In this document: one piece after another, positions 47,901-57,800 of the stretch
Numbering within the stretch: position 1 is the stretch's first letter
How the letters are laid out: each line of letters starts with the position of its first letter
Assembly: GCF_051020975.1 (NCBI RefSeq)
Contig: NC_135037.1
Location: forward strand, 3,658,001-3,722,000
Length of the DNA stretch: 64,000 nucleotides
Source of the DNA: Osmia lignaria lignaria
Taxonomy: Eukaryota > Arthropoda > Insecta > Hymenoptera > Megachilidae
Direction: 5' to 3'
The notes under the pieces: model-generated
Seen by the model: the letters and a program-made list of their open reading frames with translations, nothing else
The model's database searches: none
Told to the model about the DNA's origin: nothing
Position numbers and translations under genes: made by a program

Positions 47901-50900
47901 TTAATGAATGGGAAAACGAGATACGGTTATCTTGTGCCACGATTGATTCTACCGAAACGAGAATCGACTAAGTGGGCTGGACACTGTGAATCGATTCTTT
48001 TGTCCACTAAATTCTACGTGTACTTGGAAATACAAATTAAAATAATCTTTCAAAGACCTGAGGTTACAATTTACAGGAGAAACTTTCTGAACCCCGATCC
48101 ATTCGCAGCCCTCCGGTTTTAATCTCCACCGAAACGAGGGTGGAGTATAATTTTTCGGTAATCTCCATAATCGAATCGTGCCGCAAATTAGAAGGGCAGC
48201 GGTCGGCGCGAAAGGTATCGACGGATTCTTTAATAAGAATTCGTCAGCCTTTGCTCCGACGCGCGTTGACTTAATAAAGAATTCAGCGTGGATACGGCAA
48301 TCTTCGGAAAGCTGTAATCCCGTCCGCGTGGTCGATCCATTTCCGTCAGGAGAAACGGAAAGCCACGGAGAACAAGGAAGCGAGGTATCGTGGAACGTTC
48401 GATCAGCATTCACTGGGAAATGAGCAATAGATCGAAGCTACGGTTCCGGGAGAGAAGAGAATCAGTGACGGACAGAGAAAGTAAAATTCGATGAGAGGGA
48501 AAGATTGAATGAAGAGGAGAGAAAGAGAAGAGACGAGCGCAAGCGCGTACACCAGCGTATCGTCCACGCGCGCGTAATCCACAGCGTGACTATTAGTCGT
48601 AAGTCAATAATAAAGCCCCTGTCCTGGACCGACCATAATGGTCCCGGTGAATTATTCTGTCCAGGATGCATTGTCCTGGTCGGTTCGTCCACGGGGATAG
48701 AATTGTCGGCGGCCATCGGCGATATATGCGGTCTACACACGCGTAAGATCTCGAACGGGAACGCGTCTAGCGGCGCATTCAGCCACGTAGGAGCTCCGTA
48801 ATTGAGATGGATGTTCAATTAATTTGGCCAGGTTTCATTTGCACACCGACACCGGCCACGAATCAACCCGACTATTTCCAGCATACTTTCCTTCGACATT
48901 TCGCACAGTCGTCTTCAAAAATAGTATCTCTCCAGCATTGTACGAAGTATCAGAAGTATAATGCTTGGCAAATTGCCGTGTCCGTTGTAAGGTACACCCA
49001 ACTGTTCGCATAACGACGCCTGAAACGGGGAAGACGATCGAACAAATTGGAACTTCAAAGACATTTCCCTTCGCAGGGGCGGTTCTTTCTTCTCCGCCTT
49101 TTCCTCGTCTACCGTGGAAAATAAACTTTCGAGCGAGCGTGAAAGAAACGACGAACGGCAACCTGTACGCGTCTATTCTTACATAATGGTCGCAACTCGC
49201 GGGGATGAATGGGTCTGACAGGTAGGCGATGTTACGAATTTATCGGACGATTCGACCGTTGCTTAGTCGACGTAACGTCGGTTCGCGATCAATTTTCTTC
49301 CGTAAGTCGAGAATTTATATCGCGAAAATTGTTTCTTTATTATTTTCACGTATAGAAGTTGAGCAAAATTTGTTCCCTTTTATCTAGACAGCAGAGGAAT
49401 CGTGTTACCTTCGAGCGAAACGTAGGAGAAGTACCGCGATAACGATGTACTACATGTTATTGGAAATTTTTCTTTTTGGTCGAGATGTTAAAGGGTTCCG
49501 CTGTATTTGTAACAAACTTTGCTCGTGGTTTCGCGTGCACAGATCGATCAGCGCAAACGCTAAATGACCAATGGTCTCGATCAACGACGTTAATTTACGA
49601 CTGACCCATAATCAACCTGACGCGGTCTGTTTGCGCGTCATATTGGGACGCTTCTCCACACAACAGCCAGCGACCGAGTATTCGCGGTTCGCGTATTTGC
49701 GGACTCAGGTAGCAAAGGTATCCATTGGCCGAAGATTATCGGCGAGCGAGAATTGCAACCGGACTGAATTACATTTCCGACCTGTGTAATTCAACGCAGT
49801 CGATCCTGTGATACGTGCGTTTTTCAATCCGCTCGTAGATCCATTGTCGCGTACGGAGATTTTATTTCAAACCTTTTGTGCAATGGAAAATTAATATAAT
49901 AAAAAAGTTTCACAGTCGAATTAATCAGAACTGAAGAATAGCAACCGAACGCGGCTATTGACAGATTTAATCATCCCGTTAATTCGCTGCTATTCGATTC
50001 TGAATTCAATTCTCGTCCCTTGCCAATTTACGTAATCTACGAGCCACGAGCAGACAGACGGAAAAAATTGAAAAACCGAGACGTACGAGAGGGACACTGG
50101 TTAAAGATGAACCACTTTTCCAGGACTTTCCCGTATCGTTCCGCGACGCTCTTTAAAATATTCACGCGATTCTGCGTTTGACGGCCAGTCGAAAAGGACG
50201 AAACGTCCCCCAGGACGGCAGGCCACGCTGCAACTTTCCTGTCCCATTCCCTACCCTTCGATTCTGAAGTTTCACTCGGTTCAGGAAACGTTTCGACCAG
50301 CAGAATCTATTCCAACCCATCCATGGTACAACCGAACTGAGGGGGTGGGTTGACAAAAAAGAAGAGAAAAAGGATAAAAAGAAAGAAGAACGTTGCCATT
50401 GTGACTTTCGATGACAATCGTCGCGGCCGACAGACATTTGATCGAATCAATCGATCGTTTTCCATCGGATTCTTCTAAACACAGCCGAATAGAAGGGTAC
50501 GGGTTGCGTCAAAGGGCCGAAGGGAGGGGAAGGAACGAAGGGCTAGTCCCTGGGGAAGGACCAGCAGCCAGCGTGGGATAGAGAGAGCTGAGTGAAAGGG
50601 GCTGGGAAAACCGAGTAGCTCCGGGCTCATTTGAATCCGGCGCTCGATAATGTCCCCGGAGAGCACCGAAATATCTCGTACACGCGCGTACCTTCATGCA
50701 TCGCGCGATATTGCAAGCCACTTTCTTTCCTACACCTCCGAAACGCATTCTTCTCCGACGTCGTTCATCAATGCCACGGAATAAAATTCTGTCGTGCTTA
50801 GACGACGAAGAGAATCGCGAGAGTCTTTCGCTGCTGGAAGACGAGAAGACGTTGCTGATCGATCCGCTCTGCGTCGCGGATGGATGCACGCGCGGCAGTC

Positions 50901-51888
50901 CTTTTCATTTATCTGGAGAAAGATCGACGAGGCGGAAACGTCGTTGCGAAGGAAAACGATGATTTAGCAGCGAGTTACGTTTAGTAGGATTACTATATTC
51001 TTTCAGGAGATGTAGAGAAATTTTAGACAGTCGAAAGATAATTTTAATTAAATACCTAAATTAAAGAATACCCCCGATTGGTAGATGCTCGAGGAATGCT
51101 CTATAAGGGATGAGAATAATCGTGGCAAGAAAAGTTGGGGACAAAGTGTTCCCCTGTTAGAGAAGAGTACTCCGGTACGCAAATTCGAAAATAATCACGA
51201 CTATCAGGATTCGATTGGATTTGCTGGAGGATCGTGGATAGAAGTCACTGGCAAGAAGCAACATTCGCCCGAGGGGATGTTGAGAGATGGTGCAGCAAGG
51301 GGTGGAGTGGATTTTCCTGTCGGGAGGTGGAGTTTAGAGGTCGGGAAATTAGTTTAGTTATGCGCCCGGCAGGGACGTCTCTCGCGTCTCTAGGATGAAC
51401 GTAAGCCGACGACAGAGCACGTAGACGTTCCAACTTTCTCCACCCGTTCATCTTTAACCATCCCCTTCTCCCTAGAATTTCTCTTTTTCCTATTTATCTG
51501 CGAAACGCCGCCACTTCCGTGCTTCTCGACGATTTCGAAGGTAGCCGAACAACGGCGGAGAAACGATTCTTCGGTTACGAGAAATAAAAGATCGACGGTA
51601 AAACTCTGGATTTTCCAAGAGGATGAAACGACCGTCATAAAATAGGTATCCGCGAATTATTCGAGACACGGATGGGAAAATTGAACGTTTCATGCTTACC
51701 TGAGAATCTTCTTCGGTAAATATCGCGTCGAAGGCGAACATTTTGGGCGCTGCCACCGTTGGTCTTCGATCATCCGCCGATGACGATTGTCCAGCTGTTG
51801 GATCGATCAGCGTCACCTGCTTTTTCCTCTTGTCGGCATTGAAGAAGCTCCCACCCTCGCCAGGTGACACTTTCAACATCACTTTCAC
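26717..51888 (-). CDS. Kif26: KIF26/VAB-8-type atypical kinesin, 3' part of gene (10 exons)
   Basis: KIF26 proteins (worm VAB-8, vertebrate KIF26A/B, Drosophila CG14535) are kinesin-related scaffolds in signalling and cell or axon guidance that bind microtubules without using ATP. Ten minus-strand exons join in phase to 3774 nt, giving 1257 residues plus stop. The motor domain runs from the first visible residue to about 330. It is followed by a long low-complexity region with acidic, Ser/Pro-rich and GYDS segments and a conserved C-terminal helix. Markers are DKRKKQVTL, PKMFAFDAIF, GKSHTMLGTPE, PSPVAGG-type RSRLHLMDLG and ASRIHRMRRRK. The P-loop is GHAGLGKS and the switch motifs are lost. 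The N-terminal exons are not in the window; the visible start is an internal exon in phase 0, not a start codon. Confidence 0.95.
27154..27426 (-). CDS. Kif26: Kif26 exon I
   Basis: Encodes an Arg-rich segment including SRIHNLRLRQLHLRLELRDA and ending MVPDSRWSYD, a likely amphipathic helix before the C-terminal block. The acceptor is tgtttcag|CG and the donor is GATC|GTGAGT, phase 1. Confidence 0.9.
27990..28265 (-). CDS. Kif26: Kif26 exon H: GYDS motifs
   Basis: Encodes LQRKITSVGSSLGL followed by two related motifs, KEGYDSGADSTPR and ESSGYDSIVRDSETSS, typical of the KIF26 tail. Phase 1-1, spliced at gttgcag|CA and CAAG|GTAGTC. Confidence 0.93.
28372..28827 (-). CDS. Kif26: Kif26 exon G
   Basis: Encodes APVFRPPSRCQSLSLSDVMF, a CDNCRQSMSRP motif and LPGNGASGSDPEEEYVEAKK. 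It enters at attgcag|CC (phase 1) and leaves at CAAG|GTAGGA. The CxxC may bind metal, but no second pair is obvious. Confidence 0.9.
28991..29239 (-). CDS. Kif26: Kif26 exon F
   Basis: Encodes DSMSVMSDTERYRPQYPPP, FDHEDFLEQETRHKFDQLA and a helix-like LHELYQSKLALANVS. The open frame, strong acceptor (attttcag|AC) and donor (CCAT|GTAAGT) keep phase 1. Confidence 0.9.
29648..31282 (-). CDS. Kif26: Kif26 exon E: end of motor and large disordered region
   Basis: The largest exon, 1635 nt. It starts VAGGRSRLHLMDLGNSDRG (a switch II position without DLAGSE), then LPYKEHKLTQLLKECLGS, MIAHVSPNAQHY and ASRIHRMRRRKIKFVGGG, the end of the kinesin fold. The remaining roughly 410 residues are low in complexity, rich in Ser, Thr and Lys, repeat a WIDGP motif twice (DEQWIDGPR and ETWIDGPM) and contain an acidic run ending in PPPLPLIEP. 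The start was placed at ccag|TT in phase 1 because it restores GKGGVAGGRSRLHL. The open frame extends further upstream, but that part looks intronic. Confidence 0.95.
31569..31781 (-). CDS. Kif26: Kif26 exon D: motor domain, lost switch I
   Basis: Encodes SPAVYLRDDPLFG, SELRAPTAERAAFYLDAAVA and AHMLYTLHVYQYSVAGKGG. In active kinesins the NxxSSRSH switch I stands just before the LYTLHV strand; here the residues are DDGDAH. Phase 1-1. Confidence 0.95.
34010..34032. repeat. Near-perfect palindrome
   Basis: Arms TACGAAATGGT (34010-34020) and ACCATTTCGTA (34022-34032) are exact reverse complements with a one-base centre. Confidence 0.8.
34699..35000 (-). other. Possible exon of an unknown nested gene
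   Basis: A 100-codon open frame directly follows a strong acceptor (ctctgtctattttccag|TCC) and ends at a TGA. The product has four cysteines and starts SWFHCSNGKITQNVAPNGSS; it ends GERTTRVKHVCRRYQR. It looks like a terminal exon of a small, perhaps secreted, protein, or an alternative exon, inside a Kif26 intron on the same strand. No 5' exon or signal peptide was found and no family was recognised. Joining it to Kif26 exon C in phase 1 would hit a stop after about 22 codons, so it is not a simple Kif26 exon. Confidence 0.35.
35236..35517. repeat. Degenerate 34-bp AT-rich minisatellite
   Basis: A pyrimidine/AT-rich stretch where CTTAATTTCC-like strings recur about every 34 bp (near 35269, 35303, 35338, 35364, 35398, 35432, 35467 and 35501), separated by TTCCTTCACAAT-like spacers. 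It ends about 40 bp before the 94-bp array. Confidence 0.7.
35558..35920. repeat. 94-bp dimeric tandem repeat with eight CTCF-like cores
   Basis: Four copies of a 94-bp unit, each made of two related monomers of about 47 bp. Cores of the first monomer start at 35558, 35652, 35746 and 35840 (GCGCCCTCTGGCGG type). Cores of the second start at 35606, 35700, 35794 and 35888 (GCGCCCTCTAGCGG or ...AGGGG type). Both monomers also share GGAACTAAA after the core. The spacing is exactly 94 in both series. The outermost copies are more diverged. The array lies in the Kif26 intron between exons C and D. Confidence 0.95.
39178..39226. repeat. Inverted repeat around an AT run
   Basis: Eleven-bp arms CAGCAAACTTT (39178-39188) and AAAGTTTGCTG (39216-39226) match perfectly and enclose a 27-nt loop that carries a run of alternating AT. 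It could extrude as a cruciform. Confidence 0.75.
39815..40012 (-). CDS. Kif26: Kif26 exon C: motor domain
   Basis: Encodes KSHTMLGTPEAGHTLG, AIPCAIAWLFRGISEQRQ and RFSVRVSCVEL, which align with the kinesin alpha2/beta4 region. Phase 1 on both sides (ttttccag|GC and AACG|GTGAGT). Confidence 0.95.
40013..43756 (-). other. Kif26 intron between exons B and C, about 3.7 kb
   Basis: No coding exon, RNA gene or clear repeat was recognised. Plus-strand open frames near 41760-42690 are pyrimidine-rich (Ser/Phe/Leu runs) and look like chance frames. Confidence 0.6.
43757..43850 (-). CDS. Kif26: Kif26 exon B: P-loop region
   Basis: This exon is 94 nt and encodes TEICSSALTDVIHAVINGTD and CLFCFGHAGLG. 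It carries the remnant of the kinesin P-loop, where GQTGSGKT is replaced by GHAGLGKS once exon C is joined. The acceptor is ctcttttcag and the donor is TTAG|GTAAGA, phase 1. Confidence 0.94.
43851..51699 (-). other. Kif26 intron between exons A and B, about 7.8 kb
   Basis: No supported exon. A 220-codon minus-strand frame (44347-45009) has a biased Ser/Phe/Arg-rich product from a purine-rich tract and no recognisable domain. Nothing else stands out. Confidence 0.6.
51700..51888 (-). CDS. Kif26: Kif26 exon A: start of motor domain
   Basis: The first visible exon encodes VKVMLKVSPGEGGSFFNAD, DKRKKQVTLIDP and APKMFAFDAIFTEEDSQ, the opening strands of the kinesin fold. The acceptor ttttcag|GTG and donor CAG|GTAAGC are both phase 0. 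An upstream exon ending in phase 0 must exist and was not found before 64000. Confidence 0.94.
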
Positions 51889-54800
51889 CTGAAAATTAAC
51901 AATCAATCTATTAGTAATAATACTGATTTTAATGTGTTAAAATATTTTTAAATTTAAGCTTGAAATTTTCTTTCAATCCACGGTTCCTTCGTAACCCGAT
52001 GGCGTTACGTAATGAACGAAATCTTCTGTTCGAACGAACAATAGCCTCGTCAGAATGATCTGATGGACAGTATCGGCCGGAAAATAGACGACGCGACGGG
52101 TCTAGAATTACGAGGGCCCACATTAAGCGATCTGATTCAACGAACCACCATGCTGCACCCCGGGTTTAAGCTTGCCGAGTTATTAGCTAATAGAAATCAA
52201 TAGACGTCGAAGTAATTAATTCAAACTAGTCATCTAGGAATACTTGGTCCTATTTCTTTTCATTCGTCTCAGGCTATTAAACCTCGATTTAAAACGTTTA
52301 AAAGGGTTGATACATCGACACCAATCGAGACAAATAAAACAAAGATGTTCCGTTTCAACCGAACTTCATGGAAAAAGCTGTCTGGAATCGATCATCCGCG
52401 CTAAAAGCGATACAGGAAGGGAAACAACGGAGGGAAGGAGCGTCGGTCGATGCATCGATGCATCATTAAAACAGCATTCGTTGTCGAGAGATCGATGTCC
52501 CGTCGGTATGGTATGCGGCAAGTCGGGTGTCCGTTCGGTCGGCTGTCCAGGAAATTGCGTTTCGAGATTTCGTTCAGATTGCGGCGCACGTTCTATCTTT
52601 TGCATACGGAACGGTCCTACAACGAGAGAAAAAAAAAGAACCACGTTCTTTTCCCGCTGATTCTTCGTCCCAGACCGTCGAACATCTAGATACCCTTTCC
52701 TTCTGAAACGGCGAACGTCTGTGCGTGGTGGTAGTTTACGACGAAAGGACCGGGTACTAGCGATCGAGAGACCGGAAATAAAATACCCTTCCAGTCTTAT
52801 TGGGAAAACTCTGCATATCGATTGACTCCTTCTCTCCTCCTCTTCCATCATTCCCTTTTCTCCCCCCGTGTTGTCTAGGACAGTCGACCGAGTTCATTTA
52901 TTCCCTTCTTACATATTCGTGTCTATGAATATTATACGTAGACGAGCATAGGTAACCTGTTTACAAGAATCTAATGAGAATGAAGGTACATGTACCAGGG
53001 TGAATCACTTCGCCTTCCTCTATCTATTTCCATCTTCCCGTCTTCGTACATCCACTAACGAGGCTGATTTCCGAGCTGAATGTCTATTCCGCACGAGCAA
53101 CCCGAAGAATCATGCTGCCGTGCATCCGACGAGGATATTTCTCTGTCCACTCCGTTCTTTCCGCTCGCCGCCGCGTGTTAGCGAATGCTGGATTTCTCTC
53201 GGCGAACCAGCAACGAAGCCCGTCGATAAAACACCGTAGAAAAGTTCTACGGTCCAATCGGGAAACTTCAAAGCCATCGAACTTCCCGGCGCTCGATTCA
53301 TGCGTCCTTCCTGCGAGAAATACGCGGCCAGTTTACACGAGTCCCTCGCTCGAATTAATTAGTTCCGTCGCGTCGCTCGATTCGACTATTTTCCAGAACT
53401 TTCGAGTTCGCGGCTCATAGATATTGACCGGTCAAAACCTCGAAACTTGCCGGAACATTGGTACGAGTTCTGGGCAGAGTTGGCAGAGAATCCTTCGACG
53501 TTTGATCTGTTCCTGGTGTTCAATATTAGACTTCTATCTCCTTGATTACGTCGATTCCTAATTGGCTTTAATTCATAATGCGATACCGGTAATCGCGTTC
53601 GCAGTCAAGACAATGCTAAATTTACGTAAACGCTTCCTTCGGCTGGCTACCTCCATACATCTTCGCAATTTGCTCCATTGTAATCTTCAATCTTATCCTA
53701 ATGATCCTCTGCTAGCTTCTGCCCAGGCATCCTGCCAACTTGTCTGTTCCTATCCACCGATCCTCGAAATTTCACGGATCTCTCTATCTTTCTTCGCCGC
53801 TATTGAAATTCTTCTCAGAATTTTCTTCTTTCCAGTCAAGGCGTAACAAAGAAGATAATTTCAACGTTATCGTTAACGGCACGGTCGATGGTTTCTCGCT
53901 TTTAACAGAGGTCCGTCGGTGATACCGGAAACGGGCCCCAGGAGCCGGAAGGTGGCCGTTAATTTCTCAACGTCCGAACAACGGGAATGAGCCGCGCCAC
54001 CGTGCTTCATACACGGACCTCGTTGTCGTTTTCCGGACGGACGTTAAAGTGCAGAAATGTTTTATGGTGCCACCGGGCATTATCCGCCAATTTACGATCC
54101 CGTCGGAACGCTGAGTCGCGCGCTTACACGCTCGTATCGGCGCGAAAGGTCGATATAAATTCGTATTTGCTCGCGAGAATACGATGGGCTCGGTGTAAAA
54201 TAGTGGAAGGATGTAAACTATCGGCCACTCTGTATTCGTGTTATACGTCCTATGCGCTGCCTTTCTCTGTTTCAGACGCGTAAGCTTGTTCTTACCGACA
54301 TTATTTCAATACATGTTAATTATCGAAGTTGGCTACACCTGATCTCAAACTCAATCCAAGTTTTCACCTGTCATTAATTCAACGCTTCGGCCTAATTATC
54401 TCGGGTGCTCAACGCTAGACTAGGGTCTTTGATCATCCACCATCATCGATTCTATGCAGTGAATAAAATTTTTCAACTCTCCCCAGGTAGAATCGAAAGC
54501 CCTTAAATTATTTCCAATCGCGATCACAAAAACCTTCACATCCGAGTTACATTAAAGAAGGAACAAGAATGAGGTAGAAAGGTAATTGAAGCTACTCCGT
54601 GTGACAGCCGACGTGTAAGGGACTGGAAAGAAAATCGTCTGAGAATGGAACAAGAGATGAGAGCAAAGGGATGACAGCAAATAAACCATCTGTTCCAGTC
54701 GATCGATCCGACGCAAATAACCGGAATTAATCGAACTGCGCTTTGGCTTTTAATCGCGACAAGAGCCAGCTCGTCGTTCGTTCCGTTTATAAGAGAACAC

Positions 54801-57800
54801 GAAACACAGCCCCGGGGGGATTCAACTTCGAAGACGAATGTCATCAAAGCGATTGCGAGTCACGACGCGAACCTGGCTGCCTCTTTGCACGGGATTACTC
54901 GACGGATCGCGGATAATCTAAATAATCATCGTCTGCGGGGAAAATGTGATTCCTTGGTGGCAACCCCTTCGTTAAAACGGTAGTAACGTCATCGGCGAAT
55001 GGCCTCGAGGCAGAGACCTGTGCCGATCGATTTCAGGCATTAATGCTCCTCTGTCTCGGTGTAACCACTTTATCCCGGGTACTTAATAAGAAACTTGCTT
55101 CCTGCCGAACGAAAGCAAACGTTAGACAGCTATGGAAATAAATCTGAGCCGTGAAAAAAAGTAACGGATCGTCTGGGCATCTAGCGTGGCATGAAAATGA
55201 ATAAAAATTCTTTTATTTCGCCCGTTGGTTTTACACATTGCCACGCTTCATCCGGAAATTGGATAGCTTGAAAAATGTACACGAGACACGGTCAACGTGA
55301 CACCGTTCTAAAGCGTGGCATTGTTTAAAGAGAAACTACTGCCAACGGTGGAAGCAGCGCGGACGTAATCGATTTCCGGCGTGTTAACGATTTCCACCCG
55401 GTAATCGAATTTCGGGCAGCAGTTTTTTTCCCCGTTGCATCATTCGCTCTCGCTCGTGTTAAAGGGTTCGCCGCGTTTATGCAAATTCGATCGTCGTTTG
55501 GATTTCCCATCGATCCGCGGGAAAACGGTTAGGTTCGCTGAACACTACTCGGATAGGGTCGAACCTAGCGTTCCGGCAAATCGACAAAAAAATTACCTTT
55601 CATCCGAGCAAACGAACGGGAGCCAAATAAAGCATTCGTCGATAACACGGGACCGACTGGAAATATTGTTTATTCATGACGATTTTAACTTTTCGCAAAT
55701 AGCAATTTTTTATTGGTGCCCTTTTATGATACTTTTCTCCCATGAAATCGTATCGAACATTGTGCGTTTCCATATCGGTCATTTAATATGCAGCAAACTG
55801 ATATCCATAATTGCGCAGATGTAAATCAAACGCAAAGCGTTTAAACGAATTAATCGACGCTTTAATTAGGTGTTTTATCGATGGTCAACGGGTTCCCGCA
55901 ATAAGTAAACACGCGTAAATCCACAGGAAACGCGAATCGACGAGAAACGCGGAGAGCTCGACGATACAGTTACCGGAAATTCGTGAGCCAGGTTACAGTT
56001 CAATAATAATTAGACTAATTGTAAGTATCCAGACACAAAGTAAGCGTGGCGCGGGGGCGGGGGCCGGAAGTTTCTGATTCACCAGCCATGGAATTAGAAA
56101 CTTAACCCACATCCAGTTCGGATCGACTTACAGTCGAATGTTAAACCCGTTATTAGGTGGTTTGGAACGGCGAGATAAGGCTGTTGATAGCGACAGACAG
56201 CGAGATACGCCCTTTGATTGTACGACGGTTCGGGATTCAGAGGACTTCGAAAGCAACCCTCACCGCTGCAAGGCCAACCCGGTTATCCATTCTACGGTTA
56301 GATGTATCTAAATACGCGGCCCGCAGGCGAACGTCGAAGGGTGAAAGTCGAGGAGCGCGTAGAAATTTCTACCGTCGACGAAGCTCCGGGCTATCCGAAT
56401 GAAATTTGCGTCGCGAAATGGGTCAGGGGCGGATCCACCCTTCGTAAGGGGCGCGGTCGTCGACAAATGCGATTTTCCTGTGACGAGGAGAACGCGATCC
56501 TTCGACCCGATCAACCTTCTTTTTCGTCGAAGAACGCGGTCTCGTGGAAACAAAGTGATTTGCAGACAGAGAATCTATGTTCTTCCCTTTTCGAATAAAA
56601 ATTTACCAAGTCCAAGGGATTACTCGAAAATGTTCGAATCCCAGCCACGATAGCAGTCCTTTGCGTTATCGAGTTGTGAATTTGAAATTAGGTGTACAAC
56701 GCCACTCGTCGAGCTGTAATTAGAATTTATGCGACAAGTTTCAGCGCGAGTATACCCATACCCAAACGCGTTATTATTATGCAAGGAATTCAAGTAGAAT
56801 ACGATATCGGAGTAACGAGAGAAATATCACCGCCACGCGATTTAACCTGGGATAATGAATTACTCTCGAGTAGGAGAAAATAAATAATTAAATTATTCGA
56901 GTAACGACGATCGATTTGAGACAAATCACACAACGAACACCGTAGTAAGAGGGTTAATTGAGGTCCCTTTCGAGAAAGCAAAAACATCCCCTTGCTCGCA
57001 GACCCTTCATTTGCACCTCGTCCACTCTATTTCATCCACCCACCTATTCAATCCCTCCGTTCACCCCAACAGCTCGAAATTCCTAAACGCCTCTTCGCCA
57101 ATTAAAAATCTTCCACCCTGTACGCACGCGAGTCGAAACATTCGCGCTAGCATTTCCGTCGCGCTGCTACGTCTCTTATCCGGTGACTGGCATGGAATTT
57201 CAGGATTTATTAGAATCCAACGACGTTCACCTGTACACTGGGGGGTATAACGCAACGCTTCCGTAGTCTTCGGCGTAGAGGGTGTGAAGGGGTGACCAGG
57301 TTGGTTAGGGTTGTCAGTCAAGCGACGATAAGCGGCAACTAGAAGAAGCGTGCTACACGCTACTTCGTCGTGCCTCCTATATTGTACAACGGTGTGACGT
57401 ATTAATGACTGTATAATGACGGGGGTGCAGATTGTACGCTTAATACCGCGATGTCTAGCGGGGTGCAAAAGGTTGTTTCTTCAAGATTTTGCTTCGAGAA
57501 CTTAGATAATTCTTGTTAACATCACGGTCGTTGCTGAAGGGTGGAGAAGAAAAATCGAGCGGAGGGTTGAAGTTCAAGACTGACACAGTGGAGGCAAGGT
57601 GTTTGATGTTAATTAATCCGCTGACTCGACCTGGCTACGACTGCGAAAAACGTTATTCGACAATAATCCTTGGTTCAGGCGGCAGATAAATGTCGGTTCC
57701 GGTCGTTCGGGCGTTAAGCCGTCGGATTATGCCAGTCCAAACACAAGCGGAACAGCTTGACGGGGGTGCGAATTATGAGCGTCATCAATTCCCTTCGTTG

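Noticed and set aside
48462..48818. Minus-strand frame as an alternative first Kif26 exon
   Set aside because: It does not resemble KIF26 N-terminal sequence and has no donor in phase with exon B; exon A, with clear motor sequence, already precedes exon B.
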